This document shows positions 29,338 through 35,508 of a stretch of DNA of 35,936 nt, piece after piece; the first letter of the stretch is position 1; every line of letters begins with the position of its first letter. Made by a program: the position numbers and the translations under genes. The stretch is taken from the IMG/VR virus record IMGVR_UViG_3300020165_000070, positions 1 through 35,936 of that record; one strand, 5' to 3'. The stretch comes from a virus. The notes under the pieces are model-generated. The model made no database searches, was not told the DNA's origin, and worked only from the letters and a program-made list of their open reading frames with translations.

Positions 29338-30504
29338 ATGGAACATCTCAAAGAGTTTTGCACAGATCGACAGTTGGAAATTGTTGAGGCGGTGATTAAA
29401 TATCCTAATAAACAACTAGCGGCAAACGCGCTAGGAGTATCAAGAAGTACCGTCAGAAACGCAATTAAAGGCGTTGAGAAAAAAGCAGCGGCCAATGGGG
29501 TTGCTCCCCACCGGGATGTCAACCATCGCACGATGGAAGGATTCAACGCTAAATTTGTTACTAGCCGTTATGACGGTGAGGGCAATTTGCAAGGCCAGTA
29601 TGTTCGTCAGGAGCGAGAAAAGTTTGATCTTGAGGCAATGCTTGAGGACTTTAGGGATGGCTTAAAAGACGAATTGCAAGGGTTACACAAGCCCATTCCA
29701 AAGCCTGCGGATACCGTAGATAAATTAATGAATTGTTACATGATTGGCGATCATCATTTAGGGATGTACGCATGGTCAAAACAGACAGGAGAGGATAGTT
29801 ATGACACTGACATTGGCGTTAATATATTGGAAAGTGCTATCGATTCTCTCGTGGCTCGCAGTCCTGATTCTCGGCATGGCCTTTTGGTTAATCTTGGCGA
29901 TTTTTTCCACAGTAATAATATTAAAAGTGAAACAGGTTCTGGAACGCCTTTAGATTCTGATGGCCGTTATGGGCGAACAGTGAGAATGGGCATTAACCTG
30001 GTCAAGCGGTTAATTGTTCGGCTGTTGCAAAAGCATGAGGTTGTCACTGTTTTAAATGTTAGAGGTAATCACGACCCTGATGCGGCTCTGTGGTTAAACG
30101 AGGCGTTGAAAATGTACTTTGCCGATGATCCTCGCGTCACGATTCCTGATAACTACGATAAGTTTACGCACCTTGAGTTTGGCAATTCTCTGATTGTTAC
30201 CCATCACGGAGACAAAATAAACCCGCAACGAATCTATGAGTCAGTTACCCGGAAACTAGCAGTTGAGTGGGGCAGATCAAAATATCGCTTTGGGTGGTTG
30301 GGGCATCTTCATCATAAAGAGGCCAAAGAAATTGGCGGGATGATGTTTGAGCAGTGGAACGTGTTGGCTGCACCAGATGCGTGGCATTCAGGTTCAGGGT
30401 TTGGCTCATCTCGCTCAATGACTTGCGTGGTTCTTTCAGAAGAATATGGCGAGGACAGCCGGGTCATTATTAACCCTGATCGAATTGAGGGGGAGCGCCA
30501 ATGA
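29338..30504 (+). CDS. Metallophosphoesterase with N-terminal HTH
   Basis: A 388-residue protein. Residues 8-45 resemble a helix-turn-helix (RQLEIVEAVIKYPNKQLAAN, ALGVSRSTVRNAI). The calcineurin-like phosphoesterase domain follows, with IGDHHLG (Asp138, His140), NLGDFFHS (Asp188), VRGNHD (Asn244, His245), THHGD and WLGHLHHKE, all metal-binding motifs. It probably acts on DNA, like the nucleases of the SbcD/Mre11 type, and may process recombination or replication intermediates. Length and HTH fusion are seen in other phage homologues. Confidence 0.85.
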   Translation: MEHLKEFCTDRQLEIVEAVIKYPNKQLAANALGVSRSTVRNAIKGVEKKAAANGVAPHRDVNHRTMEGFNAKFVTSRYDGEGNLQGQYVRQEREKFDLEAMLEDFRDGLKDELQGLHKPIPKPADTVDKLMNCYMIGDHHLGMYAWSKQTGEDSYDTDIGVNILESAIDSLVARSPDSRHGLLVNLGDFFHSNNIKSETGSGTPLDSDGRYGRTVRMGINLVKRLIVRLLQKHEVVTVLNVRGNHDPDAALWLNEALKMYFADDPRVTIPDNYDKFTHLEFGNSLIVTHHGDKINPQRIYESVTRKLAVEWGRSKYRFGWLGHLHHKEAKEIGGMMFEQWNVLAAPDAWHSGSGFGSSRSMTCVVLSEEYGEDSRVIINPDRIEGERQ

Positions 30505-30542
30505 AAACAAAGGAGCGGCAAGAGGGCGAAATATGGATTTAG
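30501..30542 (+). CDS. Possible 13-residue leader peptide
   Basis: ATG 30501 overlaps the stop of the phosphoesterase gene (ATGA) and opens MKTKERQEGEIWI before TAG. It runs into the start of the next gene at 30533, whose ribosome-binding site (GAGGG) lies within it. It may act only to couple translation. Confidence 0.25.
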   Translation: MKTKERQEGEIWI

Positions 30543-30715
30543 GATACAGGGAAAAAAAAGGCGGTGTTGACATATCTATCAGCATCAAGGGCGATGATAA
30601 GAGCGAGGAGCTAAAAGAGGCCGTTGCTCGATCTTTGCAGTTTTTAAACCGCGTGGGCAAAAAAATGCTGATTACTGGCGAAATGGAAAAATTGATTCTG
30701 GAGTGCAGACGATGA
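30533..30715 (+). CDS. Unknown small early protein (60 aa)
   Basis: ATG 30533 after GAGGGC is preferred to a longer frame that begins inside the phosphoesterase gene. The product is MDLGYREKKGGVDISISIKG, then charged DDKSEELKEAVARSLQFL and a hydrophilic end. No family recognised. Overlap with the next gene is ATGA. Confidence 0.55.
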   Translation: MDLGYREKKGGVDISISIKGDDKSEELKEAVARSLQFLNRVGKKMLITGEMEKLILECRR

Positions 30716-30924
30716 TTGATTTTGAGGCTGATTTTAATTCATGTATTGATAACGATTGGTTTGATTTACAAAAGAAATACTGGAACATCATGGCAACGGC
30801 CAAGGGTGATGTCAGGCACAACGCTTTGTTGTCGTTGCGCGATGAGGTGACTGTTAGAGTGCTGAAACTGCCGCCCAGTGAAGAAGAAGTCATGGCGCAC
30901 AACCCTGCAATGTCTGATGATTAG
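30712..30924 (+). CDS. Unknown small early protein (70 aa)
   Basis: ATG 30712 (MIDFEADFNSCIDNDW) in an ATGA overlap with the previous gene; the last codons overlap the next start. The product is acidic and contains a helical ATAKGDVRHNALLSLRDEV stretch. No family recognised. Confidence 0.55.
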   Translation: MIDFEADFNSCIDNDWFDLQKKYWNIMATAKGDVRHNALLSLRDEVTVRVLKLPPSEEEVMAHNPAMSDD

Positions 30925-31087
30925 ACTCTTGCGCTTTTTGGTGGCGCTCCCGATTGCCTTGATCGGCCTTTTTGTTCTTTTAATTGCAACATTGATCGGC
31001 CTTTTTGTTGTTTTAATTGCAACATTATTTGTCTGGATCGGTTTTTATCTTGTTGATTTTGCAAATTGGTTAAATGAGCATGAGTGA
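30917..31087 (+). CDS. Small membrane protein with duplicated segment (56 aa)
   Basis: The start is ATG 30917 (MIRLLRFLVALPIALIG). Almost the whole protein is hydrophobic, and an 11-residue unit LIGLFVLLIAT occurs twice in tandem, followed by LFVWIGFYLVDFANWL. It would span the membrane once or twice. It sits just before the Q-like gene, overlapping its start. Unknown function. Confidence 0.6.
   Translation: MIRLLRFLVALPIALIGLFVLLIATLIGLFVVLIATLFVWIGFYLVDFANWLNEHE
30959..31024 (+). repeat. 33-bp tandem duplication inside the membrane gene
   Basis: Two 33-bp units, 30959-30991 and 30992-31024, differ at one base (C/G). The frame is kept, so the protein gains exactly one 11-residue hydrophobic repeat. 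The near identity suggests a recent event. Confidence 0.85.
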
Positions 31088-31616
31088 ATTAATGGCAATG
31101 TTATCCGCAGGCAGTCCCCCGCTTGCATCCATCAGAGGATCATCTGGCTCTAAAATCTCAGCCAGTGATGTGGCGGCTTGCCTCACTGCCCTAGATAGGC
31201 ACACATATCTGTTCGGTTTGGCTAAGTTTTCACTTGATGACAGTTCAAGACAAGAATTAAACACCCTAGCTGTCTTAATGGCTCGTAAACACCACTTTAA
31301 ACGCCTTCCAAGCGAATCTAAGCGCGTTCCCGATCTACTTGGACTCGTTGCATTAAGGTTGGCTATCGGTGCTAATAAATGCCCCAAATGCCACGGAGTG
31401 GGTCAAGTTAAATCAGACAGTGAATTGATACAATGCCCTGCTTGTGGTGGTGAGGGCGAAAAGAAACTAAGCATCCGAAAGTTAGAGAAAATATTAGGTG
31501 TTTCCCGATGGCGCTCAGAAAAAGTATGGCAACCCCGACTCACTATTTTACTATCGGAGTATGCCGTGATGGATTCAGATATTAGCCAAGCTATTCATCA
31601 AGGCTTGCGAGAGTGA
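31074..31616 (+). CDS. Late antiterminator, Q-like
   Basis: The last gene of the rightward early operon. The 180-residue protein has a zinc-finger region with Cys103, Cys106, Cys121 and Cys124 (CPKCHGVGQV and CPACGGEG), followed by LSIRKLEKILGVSRWRSEKV, the HTH-like end of the lambdoid antitermination Q family (PF06530-type). It would load on RNA polymerase at the late promoter upstream of the lysis and head genes and let it pass terminators. Its 3' end overlaps a leftward HTH gene. Confidence 0.82.
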   Translation: MSMSELMAMLSAGSPPLASIRGSSGSKISASDVAACLTALDRHTYLFGLAKFSLDDSSRQELNTLAVLMARKHHFKRLPSESKRVPDLLGLVALRLAIGANKCPKCHGVGQVKSDSELIQCPACGGEGEKKLSIRKLEKILGVSRWRSEKVWQPRLTILLSEYAVMDSDISQAIHQGLRE

Positions 31617-31770
31617 CAAGTTGATTCATTGCTAGTGCTGTCTGCTTTTGGATGGGGTGATCTTGCTCAAGCCTAATGATCTGCCTATTGGTTAGACCTA
31701 GCTTTTCTGCAAGCTGTAATTGAGTTAAGCCCAACTGTTGTCGGGCTTTTTTAAATTCAGAATTAGTCAT
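31591..31770 (-). CDS. Small HTH (XRE) regulator
   Basis: Frame from ATG 31770, MTNSEFKKARQQLGLTQLQL then AEKLGLTNRQIIRLEQ and onward to LVTLASLDE, 59 residues. It is a complete Cro/C1-type helix-turn-helix with the recognition helix in LTNRQIIRLEQ. It is the last gene of the leftward cassette operon and converges on the Q-like gene, overlapping it by 26 bp. The ribosome-binding site is poor. It could regulate the cassette operon. Confidence 0.75.
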   Translation of the reverse strand: MTNSEFKKARQQLGLTQLQLAEKLGLTNRQIIRLEQDHPIQKQTALAMNQLVTLASLDE

Positions 31771-31792
31771 TTTTATAAAATTAAAATTGATG

Positions 31793-31972
31793 TTAATGGT
31801 AAAGCAATTTCATTAATTGCTGTTTCAGTACAGGTGCGAAGAGTGCTTCTAGACCTTGTTTCAAATCACTGGTACGCTTCCACCCTTTTTCCAAACAAGG
31901 AGAACCAGAGAAAAGCTCTAGCACCTTACTGCTTAACTCTACCTCCGTCATCATATCTATTAATCTAGTCAT
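31793..31972 (-). CDS. Unknown cassette protein (59 aa)
   Basis: ATG 31972 with a perfect AGGAGG eight bases upstream opens MTRLIDMMTEVELSSKVLEL then FSGSPCLEKGWKRT. Upstream in-frame codons are inside the neighbour, so the short form is used. The start overlaps the stop of the upstream gene (31965). Unrecognised; one Cys, mixed charge, probably helical. Confidence 0.6.
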   Translation of the reverse strand: MTRLIDMMTEVELSSKVLELFSGSPCLEKGWKRTSDLKQGLEALFAPVLKQQLMKLLYH

Positions 31973-32240
31973 TCGCTTGCCTCCTCGTTTTTTCTTGCTG
32001 AAAATCGCCTTTCTCCAGTTCGTTTTCAGCAAGAGTCTCTCTGACAAACTCCACGTCATACCCTCCGTTAGCTTCTTCGTAACCTAAAGTTTTAACAGAC
32101 CCGCAAGTATCGCATCGGTATTCTTTTTTGGGAGGGTCGCACATTAACAACTTATTAGGGTTAGGGACGATCTTGCCACAACACCTAACTACTTTTTGTG
32201 TAAATCCGGTAACTTTATATTCATGATTATAAATCTGCAT
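31965..32240 (-). CDS. Zinc-ribbon cassette protein (intact copy)
   Basis: A 91-residue protein with paired cysteines: VVRCCGKIV, LMCDPP and YRCDTCGSVK, forming a probable zinc ribbon, followed by an acidic C-terminal part (EFVRETLAENELEKGD). ATG 32240 follows GGAGAGAGTG. Its first 40 codons and upstream site are repeated exactly at the left edge of the window. Function unknown. Confidence 0.7.
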   Translation of the reverse strand: MQIYNHEYKVTGFTQKVVRCCGKIVPNPNKLLMCDPPKKEYRCDTCGSVKTLGYEEANGGYDVEFVRETLAENELEKGDFQQEKTRRQAND

Positions 32241-32246
32241 CACTCT
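32120..32246. repeat. 127-bp exact direct repeat, copy 2
   Basis: Identical to positions 1-127. Spans the start region of the intact zinc-ribbon cassette gene and its ribosome-binding site. Confidence 0.9.
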
Positions 32247-32427
32247 CTCCTGTTAAAGCCCCTTGCGACCACAGCGGGGCAGACTGCTTATAGCCTATCG
32301 GTCATCAATGCGCGAGTCTTACGCACTAATTTTAAACGCAATTTGCTTGAGTTTAAACCTTTCCATTTAGCTGAAACCCTTACGCTGATTGGCGTACAGA
32401 GTTTTTATTTCAACGCAATTCTGTTAG
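32247..32427. other. Non-coding gap in the cassette island with operator-like dyad
   Basis: About 180 bp without a plausible gene, unusual in this densely packed island. It contains TACGC-TGATTG-GCGTA (32381-32396), a perfect match to the arms of the immunity operators, though with a different spacer. It lies upstream of the zinc-ribbon gene and could be a promoter region for the last three cassette genes. Confidence 0.4.
32381..32396. promoter_or_regulatory. Operator-like dyad TACGC-N6-GCGTA
   Basis: Same arms and spacing as O1-O6 (ACGC-N6-GCGT), with matching flanking T and A, but the spacer TGATTG is not the GTANAA seen elsewhere. Could recruit the phage repressor. One such match could arise by chance in 36 kb. 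Confidence 0.3.
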
Positions 32428-32463
32428 TTACTCTTCTCCTGCTTCGGGTGTTTTATCTTTCAT
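32428..32463 (-). pseudogene. Possible mini-ORF relic of the MxDKEL family (11 aa)
   Basis: ATG 32463 inside the end of the DUF551 gene opens MKDKTPEAGEE. The first four codons (ATG AAA GAT AAA) match the start of the 33985-34599 gene, and the last ones (GGA GAA GAG T) are a cassette ribosome-binding site without its ATG. It may be what remains after the cassette and the next start were deleted. The match is short. Confidence 0.3.
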
Positions 32464-32698
32464 AACGCTTCCCCCTTGGAGGTTCGGGCCACGGCATCCA
32501 GTATTTAACCTCTAACGAATATCCTTCACTCTCTTCACTCTCTTCACCGCATAAGTCGTACCATGCCCCGCTCCCGAACTTATAGCAAACCATGCTTACA
32601 GTAACTAAACCTGTAAGAGAGTATCTATCTTCCACGCAACCAATCACAGGTTCACCATGTACCTCTGGCAGTCTATCTTTAACACTTATCCACTTCAT
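32453..32698 (-). CDS. DUF551-family protein
   Basis: ATG 32698 (MKWISVKDRLPEVHGEPVIG) gives an 81-residue product ending in VKYWMPWPEPP. The W-I-S-V-x-D-R-L-P start and W-M-P-x-P-E-P-P end define the small DUF551 family, common in phage accessory regions. Function unknown. TGATG overlap with the upstream membrane gene. Confidence 0.85.
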   Translation of the reverse strand: MKWISVKDRLPEVHGEPVIGCVEDRYSLTGLVTVSMVCYKFGSGAWYDLCGEESEESEGYSLEVKYWMPWPEPPRGKRYER

Positions 32699-32922
32699 CA
32701 CTCTCTCCTAGTTGTTTTTTCTACTGATGCGTTAAAAACTACAACCGCAAGACCATAAAATGCTGAAAGCAAAAACGCTAATAAACAGACAAGCAGAGTG
32801 GACTCAAAGCCTTCTTTTCTAACAAAAATTCCCGACATTTCAAAAAAAAGGAATTGAGTTAACAATATAACCCCTGTAATTATAAAAAGTGCTTTAGGTA
32901 CAACATAACTTATTTTATTCAT
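32698..32922 (-). CDS. Two-TM cassette membrane protein, copy 1
   Basis: A 74-residue protein with two hydrophobic segments (about residues 9-30, FIITGVILLTQFLFF, and 43-63, LLVCLLAFLLSAFYGLAVVVF). Almost identical to the copy at 33539-33769 in protein and DNA. ATG follows GGAGAGAGTG. Function unknown; its retention in two copies suggests use or very recent duplication. Confidence 0.7.
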   Translation of the reverse strand: MNKISYVVPKALFIITGVILLTQFLFFEMSGIFVRKEGFESTLLVCLLAFLLSAFYGLAVVVFNASVEKTTRRE

Positions 32923-32932
32923 CACTCTCTCC
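32730..32932. repeat. Duplicated segment of about 200 bp, copy 1
   Basis: Closely matches 33581-33780 with few substitutions and a 3-bp difference in the A-rich stretch. Covers most of the membrane-protein gene and its start junction. Confidence 0.85.
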
Positions 32933-33305
32933 TCATCCTTCCATTAAGTAGCTCAGGGTTTTCGTATATGTTGCCTAGAATTTCTGGGAAATCACCTTCC
33001 ATTGCGCTATCAGAGTACGAATTGTCGCAAAATAACTCAGGGTTTTCGTAAATAACGCCATAGTCTGGGGTGATTTTAACTTCTACCACGCCCAATCCAG
33101 CAACGAGGACAATATCACCCTCATAGATTTCAGCGCCTTTTGAGTCCTTCACGCCAGTGTATTGCCGTCTAGCTATTAGGTTGTATCCACCCACTGCAAA
33201 ATATTCGCTATGGCAATTCTCAATCTCGTCGAGCGTGTAGCGTAGGTCAAGCAACTTCCCTGCTTCTTCGCGCTGACACATATAGCTAAATTTAATTTCT
33301 CTCAT
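32922..33305 (-). CDS. YopX-family protein
   Basis: A 127-residue protein beginning MREIKFSYMCQREEAGKLLD with the family core QYTGVKDSKGAEIYEGDIVL and the end LGNIYENPELL, diagnostic for YopX proteins of phages. Its molecular role is not known. The start follows AAGGAGAAGAGTG. The end (MRRE) is encoded by the ribosome-binding site of the next cassette. Confidence 0.88.
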   Translation of the reverse strand: MREIKFSYMCQREEAGKLLDLRYTLDEIENCHSEYFAVGGYNLIARRQYTGVKDSKGAEIYEGDIVLVAGLGVVEVKITPDYGVIYENPELFCDNSYSDSAMEGDFPEILGNIYENPELLNGRMRRE

Positions 33306-33552
33306 CACTCTTCTCCTTAGAATTCAATAAATTATCAACAAGACACCCCACTGAGGTATAGTAAACGCCTTCGTTATGATCAAAATGAGCTTCCATTTGC
33401 TTGTTAAGTTTTTCACATTCGGCTTGGGCGAGTTCCAACGTGGCGTAGGTTACTGGTGGGTGTAAGGGCCAAATGTGGTTAGTAGCATTATTTTCTTCTA
33501 GGTAAAGAACGTCCCAGCCACCACTTCTATTTCTCATTTCAACGTATCTCAT
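33292..33552 (-). CDS. Unknown cassette protein (86 aa)
   Basis: ATG 33552 (MRYVEMRNRSGGWDVLYLEE) after AAGGAGGGAAGTG. The product has VTYATLELAQAECEKLNKQM, suggesting a small alpha/beta fold. It ends in LLNSKEKSDERN, encoded by the overlap with the YopX start. No family recognised. Confidence 0.6.
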   Translation of the reverse strand: MRYVEMRNRSGGWDVLYLEENNATNHIWPLHPPVTYATLELAQAECEKLNKQMEAHFDHNEGVYYTSVGCLVDNLLNSKEKSDERN

Positions 33553-33769
33553 CACTTCCCTCCTTGTTTTTTCTTGATGCGTTAAAAACTACAACCGCAA
33601 GACCATAAAATGCTGAAAGCAAAAACGCTATAAAACAGACAAGCAGAGTGGACTCAAAGCCTTCTTTTCTAACAAAAATTCCCGACATTTCAAAAAGAAA
33701 TTGAGTTAAAAATATAACCCCTGTAATTATAAAAAGTGCTTTAGCTACAACATAACTTATTTTATTCAT
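33539..33769 (-). CDS. Two-TM cassette membrane protein, copy 2
   Basis: A 76-residue near-duplicate of the protein at 32698-32922, with the same two membrane segments and the same N-terminus (MNKISYVVAKALFIITG). It differs by small indels and a longer tail (RKNKEGSDEIR), which reads through the next ribosome-binding site. Confidence 0.7.
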   Translation of the reverse strand: MNKISYVVAKALFIITGVIFLTQFLFEMSGIFVRKEGFESTLLVCFIAFLLSAFYGLAVVVFNASRKNKEGSDEIR

Positions 33770-33780
33770 CACCGCTCTCC
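33581..33780. repeat. Duplicated segment of about 200 bp, copy 2
   Basis: See copy 1 at 32730-32932. The duplication includes the start junction, as expected if the cassette was copied as a unit. Confidence 0.85.
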
Positions 33781-34004
33781 CTAGTGACTGGCCCTATTGT
33801 TCCCATAACTGTCACCATGTTGCCTTTTAATTTCTCGTCAAATTGGAGGGCATTAACTTTAGATGATATATATGTAGCATTTCCGGCACTGTCGTATTGC
33901 ATTATAGAGAGCTTTGAATTAGCGTCGCGCACAACAACAGCCACGAGTGCTAAGTCTCGCTTATTCAAATCACTTATAATTTCTTCATAGCTTATAGCTT
34001 CCAT
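33762..34004 (-). CDS. Unknown cassette protein (80 aa)
   Basis: ATG 34004 (MEAISYEEIISDLNKRDLAL) after AAGGAGAAGGGTG. Strand-rich C-terminal part (VVVRDANSKLSIMQYD, NMVTVMGTIGPVTRESGDE). Family not recognised. The last residues SGDE come from the next ribosome-binding site. Confidence 0.6.
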   Translation of the reverse strand: MEAISYEEIISDLNKRDLALVAVVVRDANSKLSIMQYDSAGNATYISSKVNALQFDEKLKGNMVTVMGTIGPVTRESGDE

Positions 34005-34599
34005 CACCCTTCTCCTTAGCATTCAAATAATCCAGTAAAGGTTGGACGTTCTTTTTATCAGTTAGGACTGATCTAAAACTCTTATCAAGAACACACCGCC
34101 CCCAATAAAACCAAACACCGGCTATATGATCAAAAGCAACTCCATATTTAGCCTGATTCTTGTCTTTCCAATCCACCACCTGATCAGGCTCAAGGTTCAA
34201 CACAGCTTGCAGTACCATGTTGTATCGTTGTTGGTACTTAGCGGCTTTCTCTGCTTGGACTTGAGTTTTGTAGACGTTGTGGTGCTTCAATCTCTCATTT
34301 GTGAGAAACCCTACCTCATAGGATGAACAATTATCCCGATTGCAGACACCAACTAGAACGCTCCCTGATATGTACCAATACTCTTCACCCTTTTCCGGCT
34401 CCCACACAATGCTTTTGGGTTCGGACTGTAGTTCTGCAACACGCTCGACTAACCGTTGTATTATCTCTTTATCGTTCCGCCGTATATCTTCTCGATACTT
34501 TTGTCGAAAATGTCCGTGATCGTCGCCAGACGCGTAGTTGTAGTTTTCTAAACGCTTTTCAAACCTCAACGCCTCTTCGATTAATTCTTTATCTTTCAT
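33985..34599 (-). CDS. MxDKEL cassette protein B (204 aa)
   Basis: The start is ATG 34599 (MKDKELIEEALRFEKRLENY) after AAAAGGAGAAAGGCG; upstream in-frame codons belong to the junction. The centre carries KSIVWEPEKGEEYWYIS, and the C-terminal half has QAEKAAKYQQRYNMVLQAVL and NLEPDQVVDWKDKNQAKYG, leading to FYWGRCVLDKSF and LLDYLNAKEKGDG. It is a clear paralogue of 34885-35400. The WEPxKGEEYW core is frequent in phage proteins of unknown function. Possibly a modular host-interaction protein. Confidence 0.7.
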   Translation of the reverse strand: MKDKELIEEALRFEKRLENYNYASGDDHGHFRQKYREDIRRNDKEIIQRLVERVAELQSEPKSIVWEPEKGEEYWYISGSVLVGVCNRDNCSSYEVGFLTNERLKHHNVYKTQVQAEKAAKYQQRYNMVLQAVLNLEPDQVVDWKDKNQAKYGVAFDHIAGVWFYWGRCVLDKSFRSVLTDKKNVQPLLDYLNAKEKGDGSYKL

Positions 34600-34892
34600 C
34601 GCCTTTCTCCTTTTACTGACGCGCATAAAATTTCAGCTTTATCAAGAACCGCTTTACAATGTTCTAGCATTGAGTAATCTGCGTCACTTAATCCAATACA
34701 AGACGACAGTTCTCTTATCACTAGATGCATATCTTTATAATGCCCGACTAGCACCCACTTTTCTTTTTGCACTTCGCCTTTTTTCTTTCCCTTAGCAATT
34801 AGTTTTTGAGGGATAAACTTTAAAAGAGTGTGATTCCATTTATCAATTTCAACTTTAAATTTTGAATTTATATGTACCGTTTGATTACTCAT
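34596..34892 (-). CDS. Unknown cassette protein (98 aa)
   Basis: ATG 34892 (MSNQTVHINSKFKVEIDKWN) after GAAGGAGAAAGGCG. Features are TLLKFIPQKLIAKGKKKGEV, then EKWVLVGHYKDMHLVIRELS and a charged C-terminal helix. It resembles a type of short phage protein with an INxKYxI start and a WxxxGxY centre, found also in Gram-positive phages; function unknown. Overlaps both neighbours. Confidence 0.6.
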   Translation of the reverse strand: MSNQTVHINSKFKVEIDKWNHTLLKFIPQKLIAKGKKKGEVQKEKWVLVGHYKDMHLVIRELSSCIGLSDADYSMLEHCKAVLDKAEILCASVKGERR

Positions 34893-35400
34893 CGCCTTTC
34901 TCCTTCGCGTTTAGATAATCCAGTAATGGTTGGACGTTCTTTTTATTCGTGAGTGGTGCGTGTAAATTATCAACAATATAATAATCTGAATAAAACCAAC
35001 GCCCACTTTTATTATTAAACACAACTCCATATTTAGCCTGATTCATGTCTTTCCAATCCACCACCTGATCAGGTTCAAGATTTAGTACAGCTTGCAATAC
35101 CATGTTGTATCTCCTCTGATACTTAGCGGCTTTCTCTGCTTGGCCTTGGGTTTTATAGGCGTTGTGGTGTATTAGCAAGTTCCAATCTTCCTCGCCGTCC
35201 CTCCATTCTGTGTCGTCCAAAGTTCCGTCAATATCCACATACCAATACTCTTCAGCCTTTTTCGGCTCCCAGACAATGCTTTTGGGTGCAGGTTGTAGTT
35301 CTTCAACACGCTCGACTAGCCTACATATTGTCTTTGCATGGTGACATGGTAATAGCTTTGCGAACTCCAGCGCCACTGCCATTAATTCTTTATCTTCCAT
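34885..35400 (-). CDS. MxDKEL cassette protein A (171 aa)
   Basis: Start ATG 35400 (MEDKELMAVALEFAKLL) after GAAGGAGAAGAGTG; the frame continues further upstream but lacks a good start there. It shares KSIVWEPKKAEEYWYV and QAEKAAKYQRRYNMVLQAVL with protein B, while the segments between them are different, so the family is mosaic. It ends in LLDYLNAKEKGDE, through the next ribosome-binding site. Confidence 0.7.
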   Translation of the reverse strand: MEDKELMAVALEFAKLLPCHHAKTICRLVERVEELQPAPKSIVWEPKKAEEYWYVDIDGTLDDTEWRDGEEDWNLLIHHNAYKTQGQAEKAAKYQRRYNMVLQAVLNLEPDQVVDWKDMNQAKYGVVFNNKSGRWFYSDYYIVDNLHAPLTNKKNVQPLLDYLNAKEKGDE

Positions 35401-35458
35401 CACTCTTCTCCTTCGAGTCTTTAACCCAATTAATGTAGCTAAATTTAATTTCTCGCAT
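35390..35458 (-). pseudogene. Mini-ORF relic of a YopX gene (22 aa)
   Basis: ATG 35458 opens MREIKFSYINWVKDSKEKSD, then GR and stop. MREIKFSY is identical to the YopX start at 33305, and VKDSK equals an internal part of YopX, so a deletion probably joined the two. The frame then runs through the ribosome-binding site of protein A (AAGGAGAAGAGTGATGG). Confidence 0.55.
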
Positions 35459-35508
35459 ATCACTCTCCTTGTTTTATTGCCCCCGAACATCAGAATTTAA
35501 GTATTTGC

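Noticed and set aside
32196-32465. Plus-strand frame of 89 codons in the cassette island
   Set aside because: It runs against the zinc-ribbon gene start and the DUF551 end, lacks a ribosome-binding site and reads as low-complexity hydrophobic shadow.
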